A stretch of DNA of 15,563 nucleotides, taken from positions 945-16,507 of the forward strand of contig JAUNRD010000008.1 of NCBI GenBank assembly GCA_030535815.1. The letters are read 5' to 3'. A program made the position numbers and the translations under genes. Under the pieces are notes generated by a model. The model was not told where the DNA came from. It saw only the letters and a program-made list of their open reading frames with translations, and ran no database searches. This document shows positions 1 to 8,193 of the stretch, one piece after another. Each line of letters opens with the position of its first letter. The first letter of the stretch is position 1. This DNA is from Clostridia bacterium. GTDB lineage: Bacteria > Bacillota > Clostridia > CAKSNL01 > HGM11501.

Positions 1-132
1 TGCACCTTCAATTACATCTGTATAAAACTTTTTACTTTTTTCAATTCTTTTTATGCGGAAAAACAATGCTGCAAGAAAAGCTGATTGCACAAAAAATGCA
101 GATATTACTATAATCATTATTATCTTATCCAT
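1..132 (-). CDS. Partial gene: N-terminus of an unrecognised membrane protein
   Basis: An ATG at 132 opens a frame of 44 codons with no stop, running off the left edge, so only the 5' end is here. It is preceded by a near-perfect ribosome binding site (AAGGAGGAG at 141-149, 8 bases from the ATG), which makes it a convincing real start. Residues about 4-25 are a hydrophobic membrane segment (MDKIIMIIVISAFF...), followed by a basic stretch (RIKRIEKSKK) that should be cytoplasmic by the positive-inside rule. It follows the GtrB-type gene by 40 bases and is probably the next operon gene. A GT-C transferase or other partner of GtrB is possible from context, but the fragment is too short to assign a family. 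Confidence 0.7.
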   Translation of the reverse strand, partial: MDKIIMIIVISAFFVQSAFLAALFFRIKRIEKSKKFYTDVIEGA

Positions 133-140
133 TTTCTGTA

Positions 141-149
141 CTCCTCCTT
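141..149 (-). promoter_or_regulatory. Strong ribosome binding site for the left-edge gene
   Basis: The minus strand reads AAGGAGGAG here, 8 bases before the ATG at 132. It is one of the best Shine-Dalgarno matches in the window and is the main evidence that the truncated frame at 1-132 is a gene. Confidence 0.75.
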
Positions 150-172
150 GTATATTTTTATTTCCCTTAAAT

Positions 173-1099
173 TTACTTCCCTTTTTTATCACTCTTCACC
201 GTGGAAGATACTATGTATTTGGGCCTTCCCTTGATTTCCTCGTATATCCTCGCAATATAATACCCTATGATGCCCAGGCTTATCATAATTATGCTACCGA
301 TGAAAATCGTGATAATTATAACCGTTGTCATACCTTCCAGTGCTCTTCCGATTATTTTATCAATAAGCGCCCAGACTCCGAAGATAACCGATATTACAAG
401 CATCGCAACTCCAAGAGCAGTTACTATCTGCATCGGAGCCGTGGAATATGACGTGATGTTTGAAAATGCATATCTGATAAGTCCCTTTGTTGACCATTTG
501 GACTCCCCGTCTATCCTCTCTTTAACGTCATACTCAACGGTGGTTTTATTGTATCCCACCCAATAGGAAATAGCTCTGAAAAAACCTCGCTCCGGCATTT
601 TATTTATTACATCCACTACTTTTCTGTCCAGAAGCTTGAAGTCCGAAGAATTTGCCATGTCAAAGCCCGCCATACGGCTTATTACGGAATAGAAAAGTTT
701 AGCACCGAACCTGTGCATCTTTTTTTCATTTCCGCGTGCTCTTTTAATGCCTTCAACAATCTCATATCCTTCTTCCCAGAGGCGGTACATTTCGATTATT
801 TTTTCCGGCGGATGCTGTAGATCTGAGTCAATAACAACTGCACAGTTTCCTCCCGCCGTCGCAAGACCTGCCGAGATTGCCGATTCCTTTGCGAAATTTC
901 TGGAAAAATGCAGTCCCGTCACATTGTCCTTTTCCACGGAAAGAGCTGTTATCTCTTCATAGGTTTTATCCTTGGATCCGTCATCCACAAAGATAAATTC
1001 GCACTCAATTTTATTTTCATTAAGCAAAGCATTTATGGTGTCATATGCGCGCCTTATGCATTTTTCTTCATTATAAGCCGGAATAATCACGGATAACAT
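173..1099 (-). CDS. GtrB/YfdH-type polyprenyl-phosphate glycosyltransferase (GT2)
   Basis: This 308-residue protein has the layout of GtrB/ArnC-like enzymes, which move a sugar from a nucleotide donor to undecaprenyl phosphate at the inner face of the membrane. An N-terminal GT-A domain (about 1-215) begins MLSVIIPAYNEE, with DDGSKD at 39-44 and the metal-binding DSDLQHP at 91-97. The NSSDFKLLDR segment at 150-159 and KWSTKG at 201-206 are typical of this subfamily. Two C-terminal membrane helices follow (about 223-246 and 258-285). The ATG has AAGGTG upstream, and the gene starts 9 bases after the EAL gene. In known systems such a lipid-phosphate sugar is flipped and used by a membrane GT-C enzyme to decorate a polymer; no such partner is complete in this window. 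The sugar is unknown. A role in lipid glycosylation (DPM1-like) is less likely in this context. Confidence 0.9.
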   Translation of the reverse strand: MLSVIIPAYNEEKCIRRAYDTINALLNENKIECEFIFVDDGSKDKTYEEITALSVEKDNVTGLHFSRNFAKESAISAGLATAGGNCAVVIDSDLQHPPEKIIEMYRLWEEGYEIVEGIKRARGNEKKMHRFGAKLFYSVISRMAGFDMANSSDFKLLDRKVVDVINKMPERGFFRAISYWVGYNKTTVEYDVKERIDGESKWSTKGLIRYAFSNITSYSTAPMQIVTALGVAMLVISVIFGVWALIDKIIGRALEGMTTVIIITIFIGSIIMISLGIIGYYIARIYEEIKGRPKYIVSSTVKSDKKGK

Positions 1100-1108
1100 A
1101 ATATCACC

Positions 1109-2476
1109 TTACTGTTTTTCAAATAGTGTTTCGAGTCTGGTAACAGGCATGGGGCGATAAAAATAGTACCCCTGAAGTATATCACAGCCTGCCTCTACAA
1201 CAACTTTTTTGTGTTCTTCTGTTTCTATTCCCTCGCAAAGGGTTTTAAATCCCAAGTCGTGAGCGGTTTTTATAATGTTTTTAAGAATTACCAACCCGGT
1301 TTCGGTTATGGCATTCTGCGTTATTGCCTTGTCGATTTTTACAATGTTTATATCAAAATCTGTCAGATCCCCGAAGCTTGTATAGCCCTTTCCGAAGTCA
1401 TCAAGAAGAATGAGCACACCCTTTTCCTTAAGACGTTTGAGATTATTTATCATTATCTCCTTTTCTTCGTCCTTAAGGTCCTTGTCTTCAAGGATTTCAA
1501 CCGCAATACACTTATAGTCAATGCTGTATTTTTCCGCAATTTTTATTAAATTATCTGCCAGATTTTTATCACAAAGCGTACTGCGGGAAAAATTGATGGT
1601 GTATACATATTTACTGCGGTTTTCCCTGTCGCTCGAAATCCACTTGCAGTTTTTCTCAAAAATATAGTAGTCAAATTTTTCATTCAGCCCCACGTTGTTA
1701 ACAGCAGAAAGGAAAAAGTACGGCGTCAGAACCCCTTCTGTTTCGGAATTGAGGCGGGATAAAACCTCTGCGCCGATGATTTTTTCCGTTTTTGCATCCA
1801 GCATGGGCTGATACTCAAGGAAAAATTTGTTATTATCAATTTCGTTATGGATATTGTTTTCAATTTTGATTTTTCTTTCAAAGGCCTTTCCGTTGGAGCT
1901 GTCCCACCGAGCGTAGAGCACATCTTTATCCTCTGCCATGCTGCACGCCTGCTTTGCTCTTACAAGAGCTGTTTTGAAGGGGACATCCGTTGCACTTGTC
2001 ACATAATATCCGAAGTTGATGCGAACCACATTAACCGCGCCGTGAGCTGCAAAAGCCTCACTTATTTCCCCGAGGCATTTGTCAATAAGACTTTCCGTTT
2101 CCTCGGCACTCAAGGCGTTAAGAGAAATGAAATTTTCCTTTCCGTAAAGGGAAATTTCTCCCCCTGCTTCAATGCACATATGACCAAACAGAATTTTTTT
2201 GACAGTTTCATACATTCTTTCCGCCTTTGATTCCGGATACAACCTCTTCATGCCGTCAAGTGACAGGGAAATATATATGAGTGTGCGACTTTTCCCAAGA
2301 GTTCCTGCTCTTTCAAAATCGTTTTCAATTTTTCCTGTTCCGCAAAAGCTTTTCTTTGCCGTTCCTTTGGCTGTCTTCACGGACTTAACCGTAAAATACA
2401 GTCCGAAAAGCCCCATTACAAAGATAACCATTGCAAGAATTGTTATTATTACATAAGGGTATTCAAAAAATTTCAT
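1109..2476 (-). CDS. Membrane-anchored degenerate GGDEF-EAL protein, probable cyclic di-GMP phosphodiesterase
   Basis: The 455-residue protein has one N-terminal membrane helix (about 8-29), a diverged GGDEF-like domain (about 63-190) and an EAL domain (about 205-455). The GGDEF signature position reads GKENF (112-116), so cyclase activity is not expected. The EAL domain keeps the residues known to be needed for cyclic di-GMP hydrolysis: the Glu of the EAL motif (EVL at 237-239), N295, E327 and E330 in VEILED, the D359-D360 pair in LLDDFGKGYTSF, K380, E415 in CEGIE, and Q435 in LQGYYF. It should therefore degrade cyclic di-GMP at the cytoplasmic face. AGGAG precedes the ATG with about 8 bases spacing. 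It sits between two glycosyltransferase genes inside the operon, so its likely target is signalling local to this polymer. It could instead be a cyclic di-GMP sensor with weak activity. Confidence 0.88.
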   Translation of the reverse strand: MKFFEYPYVIITILAMVIFVMGLFGLYFTVKSVKTAKGTAKKSFCGTGKIENDFERAGTLGKSRTLIYISLSLDGMKRLYPESKAERMYETVKKILFGHMCIEAGGEISLYGKENFISLNALSAEETESLIDKCLGEISEAFAAHGAVNVVRINFGYYVTSATDVPFKTALVRAKQACSMAEDKDVLYARWDSSNGKAFERKIKIENNIHNEIDNNKFFLEYQPMLDAKTEKIIGAEVLSRLNSETEGVLTPYFFLSAVNNVGLNEKFDYYIFEKNCKWISSDRENRSKYVYTINFSRSTLCDKNLADNLIKIAEKYSIDYKCIAVEILEDKDLKDEEKEIMINNLKRLKEKGVLILLDDFGKGYTSFGDLTDFDINIVKIDKAITQNAITETGLVILKNIIKTAHDLGFKTLCEGIETEEHKKVVVEAGCDILQGYYFYRPMPVTRLETLFEKQ

Positions 2477-2494
2477 TTTACAAGCTCCTGACGC

Positions 2495-3559
2495 CTATTT
2501 TTCAAAGATAGGGTACTCCTTACTTCCTGCTGTCTGCTTAAGACCTCTGTCTTTTGCAACCTTAATACATTTTTCAATGTCTTTTCCGGCAGCTTTTTTC
2601 CTGCGCAAAATTTCTTTTATAAGAAAACAGGGATTAAACTTAAGCATTGCCGAAAAAATATCCTTTTTTGCCACACCGCATCTTTTATATTCCGCCAGGA
2701 TTTCAAGAAGCGCATAGTTTATGCTGTTTTTATCAAAGCTTTTCGCTGTTTCCTTTTTAAGCCATGCAGCATATCTGTTAAATTTATCAACATCTGCTTT
2801 TTCCTTGAAATAGACTCCGCTTATATAAAATTCCTGCATTTCTTCATCCATTTCAGTTAAAAGCTTACCGTAATATTTCTGCTGTATCTTAAGCACTTCC
2901 GTGTGCTGTCTTTCAAGGGTTGTGCTTGTTATCTGCTTGTCGTGAAGTCTGTATATAAGAAGGCATTCGGGAAGAATTTCTATTTTCAAATTTTCCGCTG
3001 CCATCCTTGTCCACAGTTCAAGGTCCTCGGTGCAGGTAAGGCTTGTATCATAATTGAATTTTTTCATAACCTCCGCCTTTGCTATTACGCCGGGATGCAA
3101 AATGGGATTTGACACAAGAAGCATTGCCCGAAGTGCCGGAAAGTCGCACTTCCCACCGGCGCCTCCGGATGCATATACCCCGTTTTTCAAGGTCATAAAT
3201 CTGCAGGAAGACAATGAAACATCGCTGTTTTCTTCCATAAATGCAAATTGCTTTTCCAGCCTGTCGGGAAGCGAAATATCATCCGCATCCATTCTTGCAA
3301 TATATTTGCCGGAAGAAAGGGAAATAGCCTTATTAAGCGAAGCGGGAAGCTTTAAGTTGACTTCGTTTGTATGCACCTTTATCCTTTCATCCCTGCGGGA
3401 AAACTCCGCAAGAATTTCTGCGGTGGAATCAGTTGAGCAGTCGTTTATTATAATAAGCTCCCAATTCAAAAAGGTCTGCCCTATTATGCTTTCCACGGCT
3501 TCTTTAAGATATGTCTCGCCGTTATAAACGCTCATAATTACCGATATGTCAGGCTTCAT
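2495..3559 (-). CDS. Family 2 glycosyltransferase
   Basis: This 354-residue protein is a cytoplasmic inverting GT-A glycosyltransferase that would add one sugar to the lipid-linked repeat unit. The N-terminus is canonical (DISVIMSVYNGETYL), with the nucleotide-binding IINDCSTDST at about 37-46 and the metal-binding DADD at 91-94, followed by LPDRLEKQ, typical of this family. An acidic TEDLELW segment near residue 182 is the probable catalytic-base region. There is no membrane helix. The lysine-rich C-terminal 100 residues are helical and of unknown function. The ATG is preceded by AAAGGGTG at good spacing, and the gene starts 5 bases after the upstream GT2 stop. Donor and acceptor cannot be read from sequence. 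Confidence 0.92.
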   Translation of the reverse strand: MKPDISVIMSVYNGETYLKEAVESIIGQTFLNWELIIINDCSTDSTAEILAEFSRRDERIKVHTNEVNLKLPASLNKAISLSSGKYIARMDADDISLPDRLEKQFAFMEENSDVSLSSCRFMTLKNGVYASGGAGGKCDFPALRAMLLVSNPILHPGVIAKAEVMKKFNYDTSLTCTEDLELWTRMAAENLKIEILPECLLIYRLHDKQITSTTLERQHTEVLKIQQKYYGKLLTEMDEEMQEFYISGVYFKEKADVDKFNRYAAWLKKETAKSFDKNSINYALLEILAEYKRCGVAKKDIFSAMLKFNPCFLIKEILRRKKAAGKDIEKCIKVAKDRGLKQTAGSKEYPIFEK

Positions 3560-3564
3560 TTAAT

Positions 3565-4584
3565 TCACCCTTTCCCAAGAACTTTCTTGATTTTTTTACA
3601 CAGATTAAGAAAATAAAACGCCTTTTTATAGCTTCCTCTTTTCATCAGGGATATGGCTATTTTGCTTTTCGGCGATATTTTTTCAAACTCCGCTGCCTTT
3701 ATTTTTTCGTTGTGTAATGAGTTTTCTATGTTTTCCTTGATTGTTTTTATACTTTCTTTATAATTACCCTCTGACGCCGATGCCAGTATTGTAAAACACA
3801 TAAAGCAGGAATAGCGGCAAAGCTGCTCCTCATAATCCGCTATTTTTTCCACACGGTTTTTGCTTATTTCATTTATGACATCTTCTATAAGATAAATCTG
3901 CTTTGTGTTGAATTCCTTTGATAACGAATCCTCTCTCACGGTATACAAATAAGCTGTTTTTTTGCTTATATACACGCTTTTTGTAGCAAGATAGCAGGAA
4001 AACGTACAGCAAAGGTCTTCGCCAAGGGATATTTTTTCGCTTACCCCCAGCTGGTTAGGAGTAAGAAGTTCCCTTTTTACCGCCTTCCCCGAAAGATAAT
4101 AGGAAATATGATTCATATTTTTATCCATCAGAAGCTTAGGATAAATTTGCTTTTCTATGTCTTCTCCCTTATAAATTCCTTCAGGCAGACAGTCATCCGA
4201 TATATTAACGGTTTTTCCGTTTTTCACCCATCTGTAGGAGAAAGAAACCATTTCGCACTCATATTTCTTTATTATGTTATGGGCACACTCCAGCGTGTCG
4301 TTTTCAATAAGGTCATCCGAATCCAGATTGAAAACATAATCACCCGTTGCCACCTTTATCCCCGCTCTTCTTGCAGAGGCAAGACCGCCGTTTTCTTTAT
4401 GAACAACTTTTATTCGTTCATCCTTTGATGCATAACTGTCGCAGATTCCGGGACAAGCATCCGGTGACCCGTCGTCAACTAAAATAAGCTCAAAATCAGA
4501 AAAGCTCTGATTAAGAACGCTTTCAATGCAAGTTGGCAAATATTTTTCTACCTTATATACAGGTACTATTACAGAAAAAAACAT
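3565..4584 (-). CDS. Family 2 glycosyltransferase
   Basis: A GT2 enzyme of 339 residues from the chosen start. It begins MFFSVIVPVYKVEKYL, then has LVDDGSPD near residue 36, NGGLASARRAG near 65, the metal-binding DSDD at 88-91 and GEDL near 188, the expected catalytic acidic pair. The frame also opens at a GTG at 4593, but that GTG abuts the previous stop and has no ribosome site. AGGTGA at 4590-4595 is well placed for the ATG at 4584. The C-terminal third is basic and has the KxxKKIKK type of ending common in membrane-associated GT2 proteins, without a membrane helix. It is translationally close-coupled to the gene before it. The sugar specificity is unknown. Confidence 0.9.
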   Translation of the reverse strand: MFFSVIVPVYKVEKYLPTCIESVLNQSFSDFELILVDDGSPDACPGICDSYASKDERIKVVHKENGGLASARRAGIKVATGDYVFNLDSDDLIENDTLECAHNIIKKYECEMVSFSYRWVKNGKTVNISDDCLPEGIYKGEDIEKQIYPKLLMDKNMNHISYYLSGKAVKRELLTPNQLGVSEKISLGEDLCCTFSCYLATKSVYISKKTAYLYTVREDSLSKEFNTKQIYLIEDVINEISKNRVEKIADYEEQLCRYSCFMCFTILASASEGNYKESIKTIKENIENSLHNEKIKAAEFEKISPKSKIAISLMKRGSYKKAFYFLNLCKKIKKVLGKG

Positions 4585-4589
4585 ATCTT

Positions 4590-4595
4590 TCACCT
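4590..4595 (-). promoter_or_regulatory. Ribosome binding site that favours the ATG at 4584
   Basis: The minus strand reads AGGTGA, with its AGG core 8 bases before the ATG at 4584. The upstream in-frame GTG (4593) lies inside this motif, so it is unlikely to be the start. Confidence 0.6.
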
Positions 4596-5646
4596 ATCTG
4601 CTTCTTAGTCCTACAAGTAATTTCAGGAATAAATACCATCTGTATTTCATCCCGTATGCAAACACCCTTTGCTTAAGGGGAAGTTTTCCTATGGGATAGG
4701 ATTTAAGCGTGCTAACCGTCAACTCATGGGTGCACAACGCCTTAAGCCTTTCCTTAAGAGCTTTATATTTTATGCTGTTATCCTTTGCATACATTATTTC
4801 CTGGGAGCATAAAACACGGCACATTGCCTGCCAGAATCTGTCTGTATAAATTTTATACTCCTCTTTCGGGATGTCTTTCCCGAATCTTTTTTCAACCTCG
4901 CTTACAAAGACAAGGCTTTTTTCAAATCTGTCCTTTTTATAGGATTTTGAAATTGAATCCTCATTCCTTATATAATTGTAAAAAGCTTCGTTGATTCCCG
5001 TTGCTTTTTTTATACAGGATATGTAATCTATCATAAAAAGTGCATCTTCCGAAAGCATTTCCCGCTCTGACTCAAATGTAATGTTGTTTTCTCTTATTAC
5101 ATCCAGCCTGAACAGATTTTTCCAGATGCTCATGCCGTATTTACTGTCATCCTCATCATCGGGCGTTGCGCCCACAATGCCCATTTTAAGCTTTTTAAGC
5201 TCTTCTTTCGTTTCAAAGTGAGTGTCACACTCAAAATAGGATTTCTTTATGCATCTGCCCTCTTCGCTGAACATATTTCCGTCCACAAACAGCACTCCCG
5301 ACATCACAAGGTCGGATTTATATTCCTCCGCTTTTTTATAAAGGGTTTCAAACATTTCCTTTTCAACATAATCGTCAGAATCAAGAAAGCCTATATACTC
5401 TCCTTCCGCTATGGAAAGTGCCGCATTTCTCGCCTTTCCAGCACCCTCATTTACCTTGTGTATAACCTTTATGCGGGAATCCTCCGTTTTTGCTTTTTCG
5501 CATATTTCAGGAGATGAATCCTTTGAAGAATCGTCAACCAGAATTATTTCTATATCACCAAATGTCTGATTCTGCAAAGACTTTATGCATCTGTCAAGAT
5601 ATTTTTCCGCGTTATACACCGGAACGATAATGCTTATTTTCGGCAC
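4594..5646 (-). CDS. Family 2 glycosyltransferase
   Basis: A GT2 enzyme of 350 residues from the GTG at 5646, giving the typical N-terminus (M)PKISIIVPVYNAEKYL. It has LVDDSSKDSS near 36, EGAGKARNAAL near 67, the metal-binding DSDD at 89-92 and an SEDALF segment near 199 that matches the family's catalytic acidic pair. An earlier GTG at 5655 would add three residues and overlap the previous gene by 4 bases, but GAGGTGA at 5652-5658 is spaced correctly for 5646 instead. The C-terminal 150 residues are helical and basic with no clear membrane helix. The product should add a sugar to the growing lipid-linked oligosaccharide at the cytoplasmic face; donor and linkage are unknown. Confidence 0.9.
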   Translation of the reverse strand: MPKISIIVPVYNAEKYLDRCIKSLQNQTFGDIEIILVDDSSKDSSPEICEKAKTEDSRIKVIHKVNEGAGKARNAALSIAEGEYIGFLDSDDYVEKEMFETLYKKAEEYKSDLVMSGVLFVDGNMFSEEGRCIKKSYFECDTHFETKEELKKLKMGIVGATPDDEDDSKYGMSIWKNLFRLDVIRENNITFESEREMLSEDALFMIDYISCIKKATGINEAFYNYIRNEDSISKSYKKDRFEKSLVFVSEVEKRFGKDIPKEEYKIYTDRFWQAMCRVLCSQEIMYAKDNSIKYKALKERLKALCTHELTVSTLKSYPIGKLPLKQRVFAYGMKYRWYLFLKLLVGLRSR

Positions 5647-5651
5647 TTTTT

Positions 5652-5658
5652 TCACCTC
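5652..5658 (-). promoter_or_regulatory. Ribosome binding site that favours the GTG at 5646
   Basis: The minus strand reads GAGGTGA, with its core 8 bases from the GTG at 5646, and it overlaps the stop codon of the preceding GT4 gene. The overlap suggests coupled translation. Confidence 0.5.
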
Positions 5659-6860
5659 GCAATGAGTTTTTCATATTCCTTCAATAAAATATCTGTATAT
5701 GTTCCCACGCTTAAAATATCCTCTTTTTCTTTCTTACAGTTTTCTTTAAGCGTTTTGTAATATTCTTCATTTTCTAATGTTTCCTTTATTTTTACGGCAA
5801 TGCCTTCCGGCGTAGGCTCGGTAACCAAGGTTCCCGTAACCCCATCCTTTACAAGCTCCGCCATGCCACCCGAGTTCATCGTCACCACAGGAACACCCAT
5901 GGAATGTGCCTCAAGAATGGATAAAGGACAGTTTTCATAGCACACCGAAGGCAGCAGAAGAACCTTCGCCTTCCCCATAAGCTCCGTAAGCGCATCTCCG
6001 GTAAGAAAGCCCGCAAGATGAATATTTGAAACGCCCGAAAGCATTTCTTCGTCGGGGCCGCTTCCCGCAATGACAAATTTATATTCCGGCAAAAGCCTTG
6101 CTGCTCCGGCAATATTTTCAATTCCCTTTTCCTTGGAAAGCCTTCCCACAAAAAGAATATAGTCTTCTTCCTTTAAGTCCTTATCGGAAAACTTTTCCTT
6201 GTTTATGAAATTATGTATCGTCACCGTTTTGCCTTTATAATACGACTTTGCTGACAGAAGTTTATTTTCAAGAAAATTGCTGGGGCAAACGAACAAATCC
6301 ACCTTTTTATAGGTTTTCAAAAAGGCGTAGAGCTTTGCCTCAATTACTCCGATAAGGCTTTTTACAAATGAGCCGTGAATACATTTATTTTTTATGCAAT
6401 TTATATGCCTTCCCCCGGTGCATTTTTCGCAGGGTACGTTTTTATCAAAATTGTAAAGAAGGTGATTGGGGCATATCATCTGATAATCGTGCACCGTCTG
6501 AACAAGAGGAATTCCCCGCTTTTTTATGCCGTAAATTATGGAAGGGGTAAGCTGAAAGTTTATATTGTTCATATGGACGATATCGGGCTTGAAGTCATCA
6601 ATAACCTTCATAATTTTCTTTTTTGCTTCAAAGGAATAGATTATCTTGAAGGGATAGAGAAACCTTTTAATGCCCTTTCCGTGAAAATCCATATTCTGTG
6701 TGTACTGACAAGCACTGTTTCCCACAGTGTTTCCCTCATCGTACATACCGAAAAACTCAACCTCGTGGCCCAGCTTTTTAAGGTATTCCGCAAGATAGAG
6801 CATATAGCTTTCGCTTCCTCCGCGGGGATACAGAAACTTATTTACCATAAGAATTTTCAT
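5652..6860 (-). CDS. Family 4 glycosyltransferase with a cysteine cluster
   Basis: The 402-residue protein has the two Rossmann domains of GT-B, family GT4 retaining enzymes. Residues 1-18 (MKILMVNKFLYPRGGSES) carry the acceptor-side glycine pair. HDYQMICP at 124-131 and the Cys set 130, 144, 147, 155 and 160 (CEKC then C-x4-C) form the cysteine-rich insert known in a subgroup of bacterial GT4 proteins. FVGRLSKEKG at 237-246 opens the donor domain, and E309/E317 in YENCPLSILEAHSMG form the E-x7-E motif that binds the nucleotide sugar. It overlaps the polymerase gene before it by 4 bases (ATGA), so the two are probably translationally coupled. It likely adds one sugar of the repeat unit. The specificity is unknown. 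Confidence 0.92.
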   Translation of the reverse strand: MKILMVNKFLYPRGGSESYMLYLAEYLKKLGHEVEFFGMYDEGNTVGNSACQYTQNMDFHGKGIKRFLYPFKIIYSFEAKKKIMKVIDDFKPDIVHMNNINFQLTPSIIYGIKKRGIPLVQTVHDYQMICPNHLLYNFDKNVPCEKCTGGRHINCIKNKCIHGSFVKSLIGVIEAKLYAFLKTYKKVDLFVCPSNFLENKLLSAKSYYKGKTVTIHNFINKEKFSDKDLKEEDYILFVGRLSKEKGIENIAGAARLLPEYKFVIAGSGPDEEMLSGVSNIHLAGFLTGDALTELMGKAKVLLLPSVCYENCPLSILEAHSMGVPVVTMNSGGMAELVKDGVTGTLVTEPTPEGIAVKIKETLENEEYYKTLKENCKKEKEDILSVGTYTDILLKEYEKLIAR

Positions 6861-8161
6861 AGCAAAGAATCACCGTCCTCTTCCCGGTTGACCTCGGAAA
6901 CATGACCAAACATTTTATTTTCGGTGTGGCAAACGTTGTCCGTAAAGCTGTTTCCCATCATCAGAATCGCCAGAACGCCCGTAAGCAACGGGTAGTTCAT
7001 GGTGTTATCCGTTGTTGATACAATTATAAGATAAAGTGTGAGTATAAATGTAACTATAGCTCCGTCCACATTTCCCCGTCTTCCGAAATACCACACTCTT
7101 ACCAGAGTCATTGACGTAAGCCATATTATATACCCCCAGAACCCCAGGTCTATAAAATGCTGAAGAAAGTCGTTATGCACCGACGCAACTCCCACACTCA
7201 TAAATGTGTTAAGCTGATATGTCAAAAATCCTATTCCGTTGCCTAAAAATCCGGGAGAAAACTCATAAAACTCGTCCACCGCATCGTAAATTTCCACACG
7301 GCCGCTTGTATTTATTCCCGCTTCTTCAAGAAGCTCGAAGGCTCCCATTTTTATAATGGCGATATAGCTTATCAGCAGTATAATCACGATGATTGAAAAA
7401 AACGTAACCAGCCTTCCTGCAGTTTTTTCATTGTACTTTGCGATAAACTTAAGAAGATAGCCGAAGAAAAGTGCGACTGCAATGGCGATAATCGCAATTC
7501 TCTTGAAAGCTGCAAGAAAACAGAAAACACTTAATCCGAGCAATATAAAATATACAATATCTTTCTTGGGCTTATAAAGCATATATATAAGATATGCTCC
7601 CAGACAGAAGGCAAGCTCGTGGATTTCCGCCTGGACTATTATATCGCCGGTTACGCCCGCAAAGGTTACCACCAGCGTTATGAATTCCGAAAAGAAGCCG
7701 GCTATTCCGTTTTGCGCAATGACCGTGAGTATCATTAAAATATTTGCAATTAAAATTGCCACAAGATTATACCATATGCCCCTTTTCCCGAAGATGTAGA
7801 GCATCGCTCCCGCCCCCAGGGCAAAAGACAGCATATTGGCATAAATGAATGAGCTTGAAAGACCTCTTGAAATAACGCCTGTATCCACCGTTCCCATAAA
7901 CCATATAAAAAGCGAAACCACAGTAGTTACAAGAAGTGGGATGCTGTAAACGCAGGCATCGCAAAACGCCGAAAAGCCCCTTGCAATGTTGGGCTTATAC
8001 AAAAACACAAGCGTTGCGCTTCCGAAGAGGACCAGGGCAAAGGCGTGACGGTATGTAACGTGCAGTCCGATGTCAATGTATTCATTGAGGAAATAATACA
8101 TCATCACTGCTACAACCATGAAATAAAATACTTTTGCTTTTTCAAGAATTTTATTTTCCAC
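6857..8161 (-). CDS. Wzy/O-antigen-ligase-like polysaccharide polymerase
   Basis: A very hydrophobic 434-residue protein with about 10-12 predicted membrane helices. It has the Wzy_C-type features of O-antigen polymerases and ligases: SGRVEIYD at 286-293, a PGFLGNGIGF loop at 303-312, and the VHNDFLQHFIDLGFWG signature at 328-343 in a large extracytoplasmic loop before the last helices. It is expected to join undecaprenyl-diphosphate-linked repeat units outside the membrane. The start is a GTG with GGAGG about 9 bases upstream; an ATG at 8165 is out of frame and closes quickly. It lies 32 bases after the co-polymerase-GGDEF gene and overlaps the next GT4 by 4 bases. This position next to the chain-length proteins supports polymerase over ligase. 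Confidence 0.9.
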   Translation of the reverse strand: MENKILEKAKVFYFMVVAVMMYYFLNEYIDIGLHVTYRHAFALVLFGSATLVFLYKPNIARGFSAFCDACVYSIPLLVTTVVSLFIWFMGTVDTGVISRGLSSSFIYANMLSFALGAGAMLYIFGKRGIWYNLVAILIANILMILTVIAQNGIAGFFSEFITLVVTFAGVTGDIIVQAEIHELAFCLGAYLIYMLYKPKKDIVYFILLGLSVFCFLAAFKRIAIIAIAVALFFGYLLKFIAKYNEKTAGRLVTFFSIIVIILLISYIAIIKMGAFELLEEAGINTSGRVEIYDAVDEFYEFSPGFLGNGIGFLTYQLNTFMSVGVASVHNDFLQHFIDLGFWGYIIWLTSMTLVRVWYFGRRGNVDGAIVTFILTLYLIIVSTTDNTMNYPLLTGVLAILMMGNSFTDNVCHTENKMFGHVSEVNREEDGDSLL

Positions 8162-8193
8162 GCATTCTGCCCTCCTCTCAATATGCTCATTTT

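Noticed and set aside
133..172. Terminator or promoter in the 40-base gap after the GtrB gene
   Set aside because: No inverted repeat with a T-tract and no -35/-10 pair is visible; the gap holds only a strong ribosome site.
3054..3527. 157-codon plus-strand frame inside the GT2 gene
   Set aside because: It is antisense to a GT2 gene with intact motifs. The Ser-rich translation is typical of an antisense shadow.
6375..6905. 176-codon plus-strand frame spanning the GT4/polymerase junction
   Set aside because: It is antisense to a well-supported GT4 gene, has no family motif, and is explained as a shadow of the minus-strand codon pattern.
8162..8193. Internal promoter or attenuator before the polymerase gene
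   Set aside because: The 32-base gap contains a ribosome site and no convincing hairpin or promoter elements.
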